This document shows, one piece after another, positions 34,838-48,098 of a DNA stretch of 64,000 bases (position 1 is its first letter; every line of letters starts with the position of its first letter). A model generated the notes under the pieces. It was not told where the DNA came from, did not search any database, and saw only the letters and a list, made by a program, of their open reading frames with translations. Origin of the DNA: Zanthoxylum bungeanum (Eukaryota > Streptophyta > Magnoliopsida > Sapindales > Rutaceae). Position numbers and translations under genes: made by a program. Where the stretch lies: the NCBI GenBank assembly GCA_019454045.1, contig SKCR01033437.1, forward strand, positions 62,001 to 126,000, read 5' to 3'.

Positions 34838-35654
34838 CGTAGTATACTAAGTATTGCGTATTACGATCCAACATCGGATGTCACATGCTAGGCCTGGAGC
34901 TGGAATTGTGTCTGCCCCATACGAAACATATATCGGATCACTAGCAACTAGTCTCTTTAATCGGATAATCATGACCTTGTCATATTATCCCGATAGTTGC
35001 AACATAATAGAGTACCAGTTATGTATCCCTGCGTGATCATCATCTCCATATGACTGAAGTGATACTTCCATCTTGATATCACACCCAATACACTACGATT
35101 CTCAATAAACCCAGAAGAGGCATGCACAGAACCTGTTAAAGCCCCAGACGACCAAAACCAAAGCGTATTGCAAGTATTAGCGATGCAAGTCTCAGGTTAA
35201 GACCAAATATACCTACCCTGATTCGGATTCCCATAGACACATACTACCAATAGGATTCCGATGGGTCTATCCAGAGCGAAGCTATTCCCGTACCATCGGT
35301 AAACAGAACCTCCTATTACACTTGCATGAGTATCCAATACCCAAATATATGAGAACTATGCTGTTACGCTTTCATAACGCGCACAAGTGTAATACTAGCC
35401 TATTTCGTATTATCGATGTCCAGTCACGATAATACTACGACTAGGGATATTTAATGATTAAACCTTTCGTGGATTGATATTGTCTCATATCTTATTAATC
35501 TGGAACTAATCATAAGGACTTTTATCATTTATATATTCAAGTAATCTAATTACAAAATGATAAAATATCAATTTCCTTTGTCACATAGTTAATTTATACA
35601 AAAACCACAATGTCTTTTACAAATAGTGATGCTATGTGTCATAATTGTCCAACA
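34838..35654 (-). repeat. Element D 3' LTR, U3-side part
   Basis: Continues the LTR interrupted by C and ends GTCCAACA at 35654, followed by the polypurine tract (minus-strand CCAAGTGGGAGAT, 35655-35667). Confidence 0.9.
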
Positions 35655-35655
35655 A

Positions 35656-37148
35656 TCTCCCACTTGGCCTATAACCAATCACTCAAGTATCTAACACATA
35701 AACTATGTACATGTCACTCAAACTTTTGCTGAGAAATAGCCTTCGTCAGTGGATCTGCAATGTTGTCATCTGATGCGACCTTCTCGATCTTCACATCGCC
35801 ACGATGTATGATCTCACGAATCAGATGGAAACGTCGAAGTACATGCTTTGATCGTTGATGAGACCGCAGTTCCTTAGCCTGCGCTATAGCCCCGTTATTG
35901 TCACAATACAAAGGAATGGGCTCAGCTGCTAACGGAAATACTCCTAATCCAAATAGGAATTTACGATCCAAACTGCCTCTTTTGTTGCCTCAGCTGCAGC
36001 GATGTATTTCACTTCTATTGTTGAATCGACAACAGTCTCCTTCTTGGAAGATTTCCAGTTCACTACTCTGTTATTCAAACAAAATATATACCCAGATTGT
36101 GACTTATAGTCATCTTTATCGGTTTGGAAACTTGTATCGGTAAACCCAGTTACCTCAAGTTCTCTATCTCCATAGACTAAGAAAGCATCCTTATTTTGTC
36201 TAAGATACTTAAGGAGGTTCTTAACCGCAACCCAGTGACCATCACCTGGATCGGCCTGATAGCGACTACACATGCTCAAAGCATACGAGACATCAGGTCG
36301 CGTACATATCATGACATACATGATCGATCCGACTGCAGAAGCGAACGGGATCCGACTCATGTTGTCTCTTTCATCTTGAGTTTTAGGACACATGTCCTTA
36401 GATAGAGAGACGCCATGTGACACTGGCAACAGTCCCCTCTTAGACTGATCCATGTTGAATCTCTTCAACACTTTGTCAATATACGAGCCCTGAGAGAGTC
36501 CAAGCAGCTTTCTAGATCTATCCCGGTAGATCCTTATTCCCATAATAATAGCTGCTTATCCCAGATCTTTGATGGAGAATTTTAATGAAAGCCAAGCTTT
36601 CACCGATTGTAGCATGGGAATGTCATTGCCAATAAGCAATACATAATCTATGTAAAGGACAATGAATGTCAGTGCACTCCCACTAATCTTCTTATATACA
36701 CAAGTATCATCCTCGTTTTGAACAAAATCACATTTTTTTATGATCTCATCAAAACATTGGTTCCAAGAACGCGATGCTTGCTTCAATCCATAAATGGATC
36801 GATTTAACTTGCAAACCTTGTTTGCATGTTTTGGTACGACAAAACCGTCAGGCTGTTGCATATAAAAATCCTCCAAAAGGTTTCCGTTAAGGAAAGCGAT
36901 TTGACGTCCATATGCCATATTTCATAATTGAAATATGCTGCAATAACAAGCATTATCCGAATGGATTTAATCATGGAAACAGGTGAAAACGTTTCGTCGT
37001 AATCGACACCATGTCGTTGACGATACCCTTTCGCTACAAGCCTAGCTTTGTACGTTTGTATGTTGCCATCCATGTCAGTATTCTTCTTGAAGACCCATTT
37101 ACAACCAATAGGCTTTACGCCTTCTGGTGCATCAACTAGTGTCCAAAC
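35656..37148 (-). pseudogene. Element D copia RT and RNase H
   Basis: Four frames (36804-37193, 36556-36918, 35944-36543, 35714-35971) follow one another as a copia RT-RNase H. Seen are LVDAPEGVKPIGCKWVFKK, YKARLVAKGY, the GLKQASRSWN block and the catalytic box as YIDYVLL instead of YVDDMLL, so the second Asp is lost. RNase H keeps SGYIFCLNN, SSKKETVVDSTIEVKYIAAA and LYCDNNGAIAQAK. Two frameshifts and stops separate the pieces. The gene is cut at 37148 by the LTR start of E. Confidence 0.9.
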
Positions 37149-39155
37149 TGTTGGACAGTTATGACCCATAGCGTCACTATTTATACAGATCATGGTGTTG
37201 TTGTATAAATTAACTATGTGACAAAGGAGATTGCTCTCTTATCATTTGTGATTAGATCACCAAGATGTATAAATGATAGGAGGTCCATATGATTCGTTCC
37301 TAGATTGAGATGATATGAGACAGTATCAATCCACGAAGGTTTAATCATTAAATATCCCTAGTCAGAGTATTATCGAGATTGGACATCGATAATGCGAAAA
37401 AGACTAGTATTACACTTGTGCACGTTGTGAGGGCATAACAACATAGTTCTCATATATTTGTGTATAGGATACTCATGTAAGTGTAGTAGGAGGTTTTGTT
37501 TTACCGATGGTATGGAAAACAGCTTCGCTCTGGATAGAACCCTCGGAATTCCATTGGTAGTATGACTATGTGTCTATGGAAGTCCGAAATCAGGGTAGGT
37601 GTATTTGGTCTTAACCTGAGACTTGCACCGCTAATATTTGCGGCAATCAATATGCTTTGGTTTTAGGTCGTCCAGGTCTTTAACAAGTTCTGTGTACGCC
37701 TCTGCTGGGTATATTGAGAATTGTAGTGTGTTGGGTGTGATGTCAAGACAGAAGTATCACTCCAGTCATAGTGGAGATGATGGTCACGTAGGATACGAGA
37801 CTGGTTCTCTTATATACTACAGCTATCGGGATAAAATGACTAGGTCATGTTTATCCGATTATAGAGACTAGTTACCAGAGATCCGATATGTTCTTCGTAC
37901 AGGGCAGACACATTTCCAGCCCCATGCCTAGCATGTGACATCCGATACTGGATCGAAATACGCAATACTATGTATACTACGCCTGATATAGATCGCTTAT
38001 TCCTGTAAGCATGTTTCTGGAGAATTGGGTAGGCATGACGCTTTGCTAGAAGCCAACATTGTCTTGTAAATCGGTAAAAACGTAGTACTAGGTACGTACG
38101 TGTTCGGATAGTTCGACAACCGAATTTACTACTAACATATCCGGGGATCTCATGGGTCGCTTCCCGAAGATTCACCGATGACGTATGACTCGCACTTTAT
38201 TAATCTGGGATTAATTAAATGAGAGAGAAAATTAATCTGGGATTAATTACGGAGATATTTTATCTGGGATAAAATATCATTAAAAGAGAGAAAACGATTA
38301 ATTTGGAATTAATCGATAAAATAATATATTCGATATATTATATGAAATTGGATTTCGATGCGGAATTGAAATTAGATTTTAATTCGGGCGAACGAGTTAA
38401 TTTAGAATTAATTTGTTGGCGACGTGAATAGTGATTTTGCTAGGCATAATTATTTAATTACGTCGCAACGGAAAATTCGTTAATTTGGAATTAGCGAACC
38501 CGAGCCCTAGCCCGGGAGTATTTGCGAGTGCATTTGCATTTCGAATTCGAGTGCGGCACACAAGTCACATCAAGCGTCAAATCGCTAGTCGCATCAAGTG
38601 TCAAATCATGTCACTTTGAGTGATGTGACAATTTGATTGATGTGAGTGATTGATGGAAGTGGTTGGCAAGGCTTTATTGCCTTTGACTTTCGGAAAGCAA
38701 TTTGTGTATTTGATTTTTAGGAAATCATTTACCAAATTTTAGAAAACAACCAACTATCTCTCCTCTCTTTCTTCTTCCCTTATTCACGCCCAAAGGGCTG
38801 AAAATTCTGCCTTCTGTTTCTGGTTTCACCGTGAGACACAAGGAGAAGATAAGGAATTTTGTAGCAAAATTCCTAAGTGCTAGCACACATAGGAGCCATC
38901 CTAAGGTGATAGGGTAACCCACTTGTGAGCTTGGAATCACCATCAACCAAAGCTTGGAGCTTGGAGGAGGATCAAAGCCGAAAATGGAGCACCAAATTCT
39001 GCTCACTGCCGAGCTTCATGGAGGAGGGCAGAAAATTTTTGTTGTCCACCGCATCGCTCAACCGCTCGATGTAAGTATTCCACAACTTCCTTGAATGTAT
39101 TCACATGTTGTTTCTTGCTTGTGAATCGATCCTCGGGACCGTAGAAACTCCAACA
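37149..39155 (+). repeat. Element E 5' LTR
   Basis: TGTTGGACAGTTATGACCC to AAACTCCAACA, about 2.0 kb, nearly identical to 45003-47001. Short palindromes crowd 38200-38480. Long frames inside (such as 37840-38175 on the minus strand) occur in both LTRs and are not genes. Confidence 0.9.
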
Positions 39156-39156
39156 A

Positions 39157-39168
39157 TGGTATCAGAGC
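39157..39168 (+). promoter_or_regulatory. Primer-binding site (initiator Met tRNA), element E
   Basis: TGGTATCAGAGC, the common plant copia primer site, one base after the LTR. Confidence 0.9.
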
Positions 39169-41900
39169 GACTTAAAAGCATGAAACTTGATTTAGGGTTA
39201 AAATTGGGTAAAATGATTTTGAGCATGATTTGGTTGAATTGTTTGATTAAGTATGCTTAAATCATATTGAATTGAAGTTTGATTGGATCAATTTCAAGAA
39301 AAATGGTTTGGAACAATTTTTCCCAAAATTCTTAGCTTGGCCGAGAATGATGAGCCCTATTTTGTCTTGGAAATTTTGATTTTTGATTCATTGGATGAGT
39401 TCGAATCATGTTGGGAATATTGATTTAATGTTGAATTGGATTAAATTGGATTGAAACCAAATCGGACATAAAATTACCCACATTGCCTAGACATACATGA
39501 GCATGAAATGGGTTTGATTTTTGTTAAAATGTATTGGACATGTTTTAATGTTAATGAGCATGATTAATTAAGCTAATTAGTGTTTTGGAAATATTGATTT
39601 GGGTAATTAATTATGCTATACACTTTATGTAATTAAATTGTGAAATTGGATTTTTGGAATTTAATTATGTTGGGCTAATTTTCGAAATTGGGCTTAAAAG
39701 TTGTAAATGGGCTTTAATGGGCTTGGTTGTACCAAGATGGGTTTAGGAAAATTGGTTGGATCCAATTGGGCGCAAAACCGTTTCCATATAGCCCAAATGC
39801 GACTAATGGACCTTTAATTATTTAATTGGGCATAATGGGCCTAAATTGATTTCTAGGCTTATGGGGTTACTCCTTGATTGGGCTTTGGTTATTGGGTTTG
39901 ACCCAAGTTGACCAAAAGTCCACGCCTTAAAAAAATTAATTAAAAGCCCATTGGACTTTAATTAAATTAACGTTGGACGTTAATCGGGCTTTGAGACTCG
40001 TAACGATTAAATTTTGAATTTAAGTCGTAAAGGTTAGTTAATAAAGTGTAATATTTAATTTGGAATTAAATTGCGAATTAGTATTAAATACATATTAAAT
40101 TGGATTTAATGTTGTAGTTTAATTTAATTCAAGAATTCAACCTTTGAGTACTTATTCGCAAAACAAGTTTGACTCGCGCAAAATCAAATCGTTGTTTGAA
40201 CATTGGATGATCATTAATTATCAGATTAATTAATTGGATTAGATTGATTGATAACATGCTTGTGTGAATACATGGTTGCGATGCATGAATAATGTATATC
40301 GGATGGATATTAGATGGGTGGGGCAATTTTGGAAATTGTTGTAATAAATTTAGAATTTATTAATTGGACCTGCGTGTCCAGCCTATTACCTCCATACTCT
40401 ATGTATTTCTATTCTCACCTATTCCCCTCAATGTAAATGAGGTTTCTTTAGAAGTGTAGTGTAACAGGTAGAAGCAAATACTTGTGCTAGCGGGAGAGAG
40501 GAAATGGAGAGATTTGATCTAGGATCAATGTTTAAGTATCCATCCGCATATCATTATTATTTTATTTACGCGCCTTATTATGTGTTTAGAATGCATGTTT
40601 AAGGGTGTATGATGATGAGACCTTAACAAAGATAATAAATTGGTTGCCAATTTGCACGCGAAAAACCCTCACAAAATATTAAGCATTTTTCCTTCCATTG
40701 AGTGATTCTTACTCAAGATCTAAGACTGGCATTGGTTTGTTGGCCAAAGTCAAGGCCTTTGTCCGTCGAGGATGTGTTTGAATCACGAGAGCTTTGTTCC
40801 ATATCGGTGTCTTGTCCAAGTTGTGGTTTGTTGGCCAAAGTCAAGACCACTTCTTGTCCATCGACATTGATTACGAAGCTTTCCATGGTCAATGGGTTCC
40901 GTTTAACTGGGATCACTAAGTTTGTTGTGCCAAAGCCAAGACTTAGTTGATTCAGAGGAAAAATGTTAGGTAATATATTGGATATATTGGCATATAAATA
41001 TATAAGATATATGTTTCAGACTTGGATGTCCCCCTACTGGATCTAGGAATTGGATGGGATCCAATTGATCTTAGAGATCTACCTAGTTAATTATGATACA
41101 ATTTGTTGGCCAAAGTCAAGATTGTGTGACATTTAACGGGATCCTAGCCCACTAGGAAACACGATTCCCGAGTACTCAACAGAGGGTTAGAAGCTCGCCG
41201 AAAAATAGTGGGAGGCAAGTATTAAATTTGCAATATTCCTTTAGTTACTTGCCATACGCGCTCATTACAAATTATTCGTCAAAATAAATTAAATGTTAGT
41301 TGGACTAATATTTAAATCGTTATTTTAATAAAACAGTTGGATTGTATTCAAACTAATTCATTTATAGTTGATTATATAATTGGATTATAGTAATCAATAT
41401 ATTTGATTTAATTAAATTATAGTTGATTATATAGTTGGACTATAGTAATCATTATAATAAATAGTACCTAAATCGTTGATTAAATAGTTGGACTATTAGA
41501 ATCAAGATAAAATTGAAAGATTAGTATTTAAAACATAATCCTGGGTGAAAATGTATTTAAACGACTTTAATTTTCAAATTGGGAATAATAAAATTTCAGG
41601 ATGGTCCTGGAAACTAATAAGTTACTTTATTTGATAAAATAACATATTAGGCCTAAGCCCGGAGTTAAGCAAACAGTGGAGCATGATCTTTGGAAGATTC
41701 ATGTGATGATAACTTTAGTGCTTAATCTGATAAGCTTGCCAAATAGACTCCTTAATTTCTTAATCAGAACTAAGGATTAGATCCTTAAAGTATGATAATG
41801 AAATTGAAGGATCTTCATAGATCTATCCTTAGATCTTAGAAGTACTATATTGCAATAGTAAACTCTTGGAGAGTTAATGGCTATTCTCAAGGAGACAAAG
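39169..41900 (+). other. Long leader of element E with TTGGCCAAAGTCAAG repeats
   Basis: No coding frame is supported. TTGTTGGCCAAAGTCAAG occurs near 40737, 40829 and 41103, with a degenerate copy near 40921. The same set, with similar spacing, is found inverted in the leader of D (48440-48830). GGGCTT/GGCCC-rich words fill 39660-39990. Confidence 0.7.
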
Positions 41901-44900
41901 CCAAAGTTTGCAATAAGGCAAGTAGCGCAAGACGCACCTTACTTCGATATTCTAGAAGGCCAAGGCTTGGCCAAACGCTTCTGGAGTGTGAAAAAGGGCA
42001 AAGGCAAAATCATTATAATCTTCTGGGAAGATAAATGACATATCCCAAAATGTCTGCCTAAATTGTGGCAAACGGAATCACGGAAGCGTGACTGCCGTTT
42101 GAACAAAGTAGACATGAAGGAATTGAAGACGGTGCAAGGCTCCAACTTCAAATATGTTTGTCATAAATATGTTCAATACTAGTATTAAAATTGGATTTTA
42201 GATACTTAGTGTGATACATAAATTTGTACTGGTGTGTAGAATCTACTATGAGCAGGATACTGACTTCAGTTGAGATTAATCTACGAATTGGAAACGGGAC
42301 GAGAGTCGCTGTTTTAACCGTAGATACCTAAGTTTAGGAACTACCCTTCGGGTGTGTACTTAAATTAGGAAACTGTTAAAATGTAACTAGTTTGACTAGA
42401 TACATTATCTCTATATCAGGGTTTAACCCGTTGCGGGTATATCTTTCTATTCAAGAACACTAAAGTGTTTCATTATATAAAGATGATATTGAGATAAACA
42501 CATTAGATGTGAATAACAGTATTTATATTTTGAATATAAATAAATCTCAAACATATAATATGACAGATAAATAGCTCAAACTGATTTAATCAGTTGAAAC
42601 TTAAATGTGGCATTGTTGTCTGGGACACAATTAAAAAAAGACTCGGATATCCACACTTTCGAAGAGTGGATACTAGGACAAATTTGATTCTATTCAAATA
42701 AAGTCTACGAATCTAGTTTATTGGGCAAAGTGCCTAAAACATTATTTACTTGGTAAAAGTGTAAATGCCACCGATCTGTTAGCCCTAGTTCATAGTGAAG
42801 CAAGTGGGCCCATATCTAGTTAGGCTAGAGGTGAATATGAATATTCCGTGACCTTTACGAATGTGGCATCGTGTTATGGTTATGTGTTTCTTTTAGAACA
42901 CAAATCGGAAATTTTTACAGTTTCGACAAGAAATAGACAAACAGATCGGATAAAGTATAAAATCGTCACGGTTAGACCATGATGAAAATACTTAAGCAAT
43001 AAGTTTCTTATATACTTGAAATAGTATAATATTCTTTCAATGAGGACTCCTCCCGGAACACGTCAATTTGACGGTGTGTCCGAACTGAGTAACCGAATTT
43101 TGTTAGACATAATAAGGTTAATCATGAGCCGCTCTGAGCTACCATTTCCTTCAACGGATACGCATTAACAGTGCAAGACTTATTTAGAATAAGGTTCCAT
43201 AAAAATCTGTTTGACAGATTTCATATTAGATATGAACAGGAAAGAAACTGGGTTTCTCATTCCTGATTATTTGGGTATGCTAGGCATATGTTTGGATGAT
43301 ACCAAACTAGAACCCAAATCGGATAAGTGCCAATTGTAGGTTATCCTAGGGAAACCAAAAGTATAGTACTTATACAACTCACATGAGAACAATGTAATTG
43401 TTGCTCACCATGCGGTTTTCCTAAGAGGAATACCGATATGCAGTGGTAAGTGGGAGGATAGTAAAACTCGATGAAAATCGGAGTAATACTATTCCACGCA
43501 CCGATTCCTAATGGAACACAGATAGTTCATCTAGGATGAAACTATACCAGTAATCTTCGAATACATAAGAACCATGTAAGTCGGAGAGAGTCATGAAACA
43601 ACCTGGGGTATGGGTTTCTGATCTCACCTCACGAACTGACTACGTATGAGGAAGTGATACAAGGTATCGACTCCCTATCATGGCAAAGTGCCATGATATC
43701 TGAAATGGATTCTATGTATATCAACCAAGTTTGGAAACTAGTTGATGTATCGCAAGACATTGTGCCTATTGGTACTATATAAGTCTTCAAGGAAGACGTA
43801 CATGGAAGGCAACATACCAACGTACTAAGCTAGGCTTTTAACGAAAAGGTATCGTTATCAACATTGTGTCGATTACGACGAAACCTTTTACCTGTTGCGA
43901 CGGTAAATCCATTTTGATAATGCTTGCTGATGCTGCATATTTCATTTATGAAATATGACAGCTGAATGCTAAAACTGCTTTCCTTAACGGAAACCTTTTG
44001 GAGGATGTTTTACAACATCCTGACGGTTTTGTCATACCATAACGAGCAAACTAGGTTTGCAGGTTATTCGATCCATGGATGGATTGAAGCAAGCATAGAG
44101 TTCTTGGAATTATCATTTTGATGTAATCATAATGGTATATGATTTAATTCAAAACGAAAATGATTCTTGTGTATATAAGAGGGTTAGTGGGAGCGCACTG
44201 ACAGTGAATGTCCTAAATAATGAGAATATATATCATTTCTTGGAAATGATATTCCCAAATACAATCGGTGAAAGCTTGACTTTCATGAATAATTCTCCGT
44301 AGAATTCTTGGGAGAAACAACCTTTATTCTAGGAATAAAGATCTACTGGGATAAATTTGAAGTTGTTGATAATCTCTGAGAAATCGTACATTGAAAAATA
44401 TACGTTTTGAGCATATGGATTCACAATCGGGACCAATCTAAATGATAGTCATTGGATTGATGTTAAGAACATCCTTGAGTATCTTAGAGGAACTAAGGAT
44501 GCCGTCTTAAGCTATGGAGAAGGAGAACTCGAAGTGACTGGGATCACTGTTGTAAGTTTCCAAACCGATACTAACGACTATAATTCGTAATAACGGTACT
44601 ATAAAGTTTGAATAACGGAACAGTGAGCTGGAAATCTTCCAAGCAAGATACTGTTACCGAATAAACAACAAAAGCGGAATATTGCTGCAGCTGAGGCAGC
44701 AATAGAAGCCATTTGGGTCGATAATAATCTAATTAGATTAGATATAGTTCTGTTAGCAGCTGAGCTAGGCTACAACGCAGGCTAAAGAATTAATGGTCAC
44801 ATCAACAATCCAGATATATACTTCGACTATTCATCTGATTCGTTCGGATCATACATCGTGGCGATGTGATGATCGAATAAATCGCATCAGATGATAATCA

Positions 44901-45002
44901 TGTAAATCCACTGACGAAAGTCTTTTCTCAGTAATTTGATCGAATCGTACATAGTTCGGGTGTAGGACACTTGAGTGACTGGCTATAGGCCAAGTGAGAG
45001 AT
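41901..45002 (+). pseudogene. Element E gag-pol remnant
   Basis: Heavily decayed. A zinc-knuckle-like trace (CGKRNHG) lies near 42060. The integrase region at 42720-42900 reads with the family words ATDLLALVHSEASGP and VTFTNVASCYGYVFL. RT follows at 43750-44200 and RNase H at 44580-44760. The purine tract CAAGTGAGAGA at 44991-45001 precedes the 3' LTR. Many stops and frameshifts mean no protein. Confidence 0.85.
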
Positions 45003-47001
45003 TGTTGGACAGTTATGACCCATAGCGTCACTATTTGTACAGATCATGGTGTTGTTGTACAAATTAACTATGTGACAAAAGAGATTGCTCTCTTATCATT
45101 TGTGATTAGATCACCAAGATGTATAAATGATAGGAGGTCCATATGATTCGTTCCTGGATTGAGATGATATGAGACAGTATCAATCCACGAAGGTTAATCA
45201 TTAAATATCCCTAGTCAGAGTATTATCGAGATTGGACATCGATAATGCGAAAAAGACTAGTATTACACTTGTGCGCGTTGTGAGGGCATAACAGCATAGT
45301 TATCATATATTTGGGTATAGGATACTCATGCAAGTGTAGTAGGAGGTTGTGTTTTACCGATGGTACGGAAAACAGCTTCGCTCTGGATAGACCCCTCGAA
45401 TTCCATTGGTAGTATGACTATGTGTCTATGGAAGTCCGAAATCAGGGTAGGTGTATTTGGTCTTAACCTGAGACTTGCACCGCTAATACTTGCGACAATC
45501 AATATGCTTTGGTTTTAGGTCGTCCAGGGCTTTAACAGGTTCTGTGTACGCCTCTGCTGGGTATATTGAGAATTGTAGTGTGTTGGGTGTGATGTTAAGA
45601 CGAAAATATCACTCAAGTCATAGTGGAGATGATGGTCACGTAGGATACGGGACTGGTTCTCTTATATGCTGCAGCTATCGGGATAAAATGACTAGGTCAT
45701 GTTTATCCGATTATAGAGACTAGTTACCAGAGATCCGATATGTGCTTCGTACATGGCAGACACATTTCCAGCCCCAGGCCTAGCACGTGACATCCGATAC
45801 TGGATCGAAATACGCAATACTATGTATACTACGCCTGATATAGATCGCTTATTCCTGTAAGCATGTTTCTGGAGAATTGGGTAGGCATGACGCTTTGCTA
45901 GAAGCCAACTTTGTCTTGTAAATCGGTAAAAATGTAGTACTAGGTACGTACGTGTTCGGATAGTCCGACAACTGAATTTACTGCTAACATATCCGGGGAT
46001 CTCATGGGTCGCTTCCCGAAGATTCACCGATGACGTATGACTCGCACTTTATTAATATGGGATTAATTAAATGAGAGAGAAAATTAATCTGGGATTAATT
46101 ACGGAGATATTTTATCTGGGATAAAATATCATTAAAAGAGAGAAAACGATTAATTTGGAATTAATCGATAAAATAATATATTCGATATATTATATGAAAT
46201 TGGATTTCGATGCGGAATTGAAATTAGATTTTAATTCGGACGAACGAGTTAATTTAGAATTAATTTATTGGTGACGTGAATAGTGATTTTGCTAGGCATA
46301 ATTATTTAATTACGTCGCAACGGAAAATTCGTTAATTTGGAATTAGCGAGCCCGAGCCCAGGAGTATTTGCGAGCGCATTTGCATTTCGAATTCGAGTGC
46401 GGCACGCAAGTCACATCAAGCATCAAATCGCTAGTCGCATCAAGTGTCAAATCATGTCACTTTGAGTGATGTGACAATTTGATTGATGTGAGTGATTGAT
46501 GGAAGTGGTTGGCAAGGCTTTATTGCCTTTGACTTTCGGAAAGCAATTTGTGTATTTGATTTTTAGGAAATCATTTACCAAATTTTAGAAAACAACCAAC
46601 TATCTCTCCTCTCTTTCTTCTTCCCTTATTCACGCCCAAAGGGCTGAAAATTCTGCCTTCTGTTTCTGGTTTCACCGTGAGACACAAGGAGAAAATAAGG
46701 AATTTTGTAGCAAAATTCCTAAGTGCTAGCACACATAGGATCCATCCTAAGGTGATAGGGAAACCCACTTGTGAGCTTGGAATCACCATCAACCAAAGCT
46801 TGGAGCTTGGAGGAGGATCAAAGCCGAAAATGGAGCACCAAATTCTGCTCACTGCCGAGCTTCATGGAGGAGGGCAGAAAATTTTTGTTGTCCATCGCAT
46901 CGCTCAACCGCTCGATGTAAGTATTCCGTAACTTCCTTGAATGTATTCACATGTTGTTTCTTGCTTGTGAATCGATCCTCGGGACCGTAGAAACTCCAAC
47001 A
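45003..47001 (+). repeat. Element E 3' LTR
   Basis: Near-identical partner of 37149-39155. It is followed directly by sequence that belongs after a 5' LTR (primer site at 47003-47014), which is abnormal for a 3' LTR. Confidence 0.9.
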
Positions 47002-47079
47002 ATGGTATCAGAGCGACTTAAAAGCATGAAACTTGATTTACAAGAAAACTTGTTTCTTGCTTGTGAATCGATCCTCGGG
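47002..47079 (+). other. Rearrangement junction at right end of element E
   Basis: Three pieces lie end to end: 39 bases identical to the start of E's internal region (primer site onward), a short filler, and about 30 bases of the E LTR U5 end (TTGTTTCTTGCTTGTGAATC onward). The sequence then switches strand into an inverted LTR. Confidence 0.75.
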
Positions 47080-48098
47080 GAATCTTCGGGAAGCGACCCA
47101 TGAGATCCCCGGATATGTTGGCAGTAAATCCGGTGGTTGGACTATCCGAATACGTACGTACCTAGTACTACGTTTTTACCGATTTACAAGACATGGTTGG
47201 CTTCTAGCAAAGCACAATGCCTTCCCAATTCTCCAGGAATATTCTTAAAGGAATATGTAATCTATATCAGGCGTAGTATACGTAGTATTGCGTATAGCGA
47301 TCCAATATCGGATGTCACGTGCTAGGCCTGGGGCTGGAATTGTGTCTGCCCGTACGAAGCACATGTCAGATCTCTAGTAACTAGTCTCTATAATCGGATA
47401 ATCATGACCTAGTCATATTATCCCGATGACTGCAGTACTAAAGAGTACTAGTTCCGTATCCTACGTGACAATCATCTCCACTATGACTGGAGTGATACTT
47501 CCATCTTGACATCACACCCAATACACTACGATTCTCAATATACCCAGAAGAGGCGTACACAGAACCGGTTAAAGCCCTGGACGACCAAAACCAAAGTATA
47601 TTGATTGTCACAAGTATTAGCGGTGCAAGTCTCAGGTTAAGACAAAATACACCTACGCTGATTCGGACTTCCATAGACACATAGTCATACTACTAATGGA
47701 ATTTCTAGGGGTCTATCCAGAGCGAAACTGTTTCCGTACCATCGGTAAACACAACCTCCTATTACACTTGCATAAGTATCCAATACTTAAATATATGAGA
47801 ACTATGTCGTTATGCTCCCACAACGCGCACAAGTGTAATACTAGTCTATTCCGCATTATCGATGTCCAATCTCGATAATACTACGACTAGGGATTATTTA
47901 ATGATTAAACCTTCGTGGATTGATACTGTCTCATATCATCTCAATCCGGAACTAATCATAAGGACCTTTTATCATTTATATATCTTGGTAATCCAATTAC
48001 AAATGATAAAAGAGCAATTTCCTTTGTCACATAGTTAATTTGTACAACAACACAATGTTCTGTACAAATAGTGATGCTATGGGTCATAATTGTCCAAC
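47080..48098 (-). repeat. Partial copia LTR in inverted orientation
   Basis: Matches the U3-side half of the D-type LTR on the minus strand and ends exactly at GTCCAACA (48098). It is followed not by a polypurine tract but by gag codons of D. Confidence 0.85.

Larger units (their letters stand above)
37149..47001 (+). mobile_element. Element E: Ty1/copia retrotransposon inside element D
   Basis: 5' LTR 37149-39155, iMet-type primer site, decayed internal region, polypurine tract, 3' LTR 45003-47001. The LTRs are nearly identical, so insertion was recent relative to the decay of the coding region; the copy was probably already defective when it moved. No 5-bp target duplication is seen: CAAAC on the left, and on the right the element runs on into primer-site sequence (47002-47040). 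Confidence 0.85.

Noticed and set aside
37840..46027. Pair of 111-residue minus-strand ORFs (37840-38175 and 45692-46027) that look conserved
   Set aside because: They are the same position in the two LTRs of element E, so likeness reflects LTR identity, not protein conservation.
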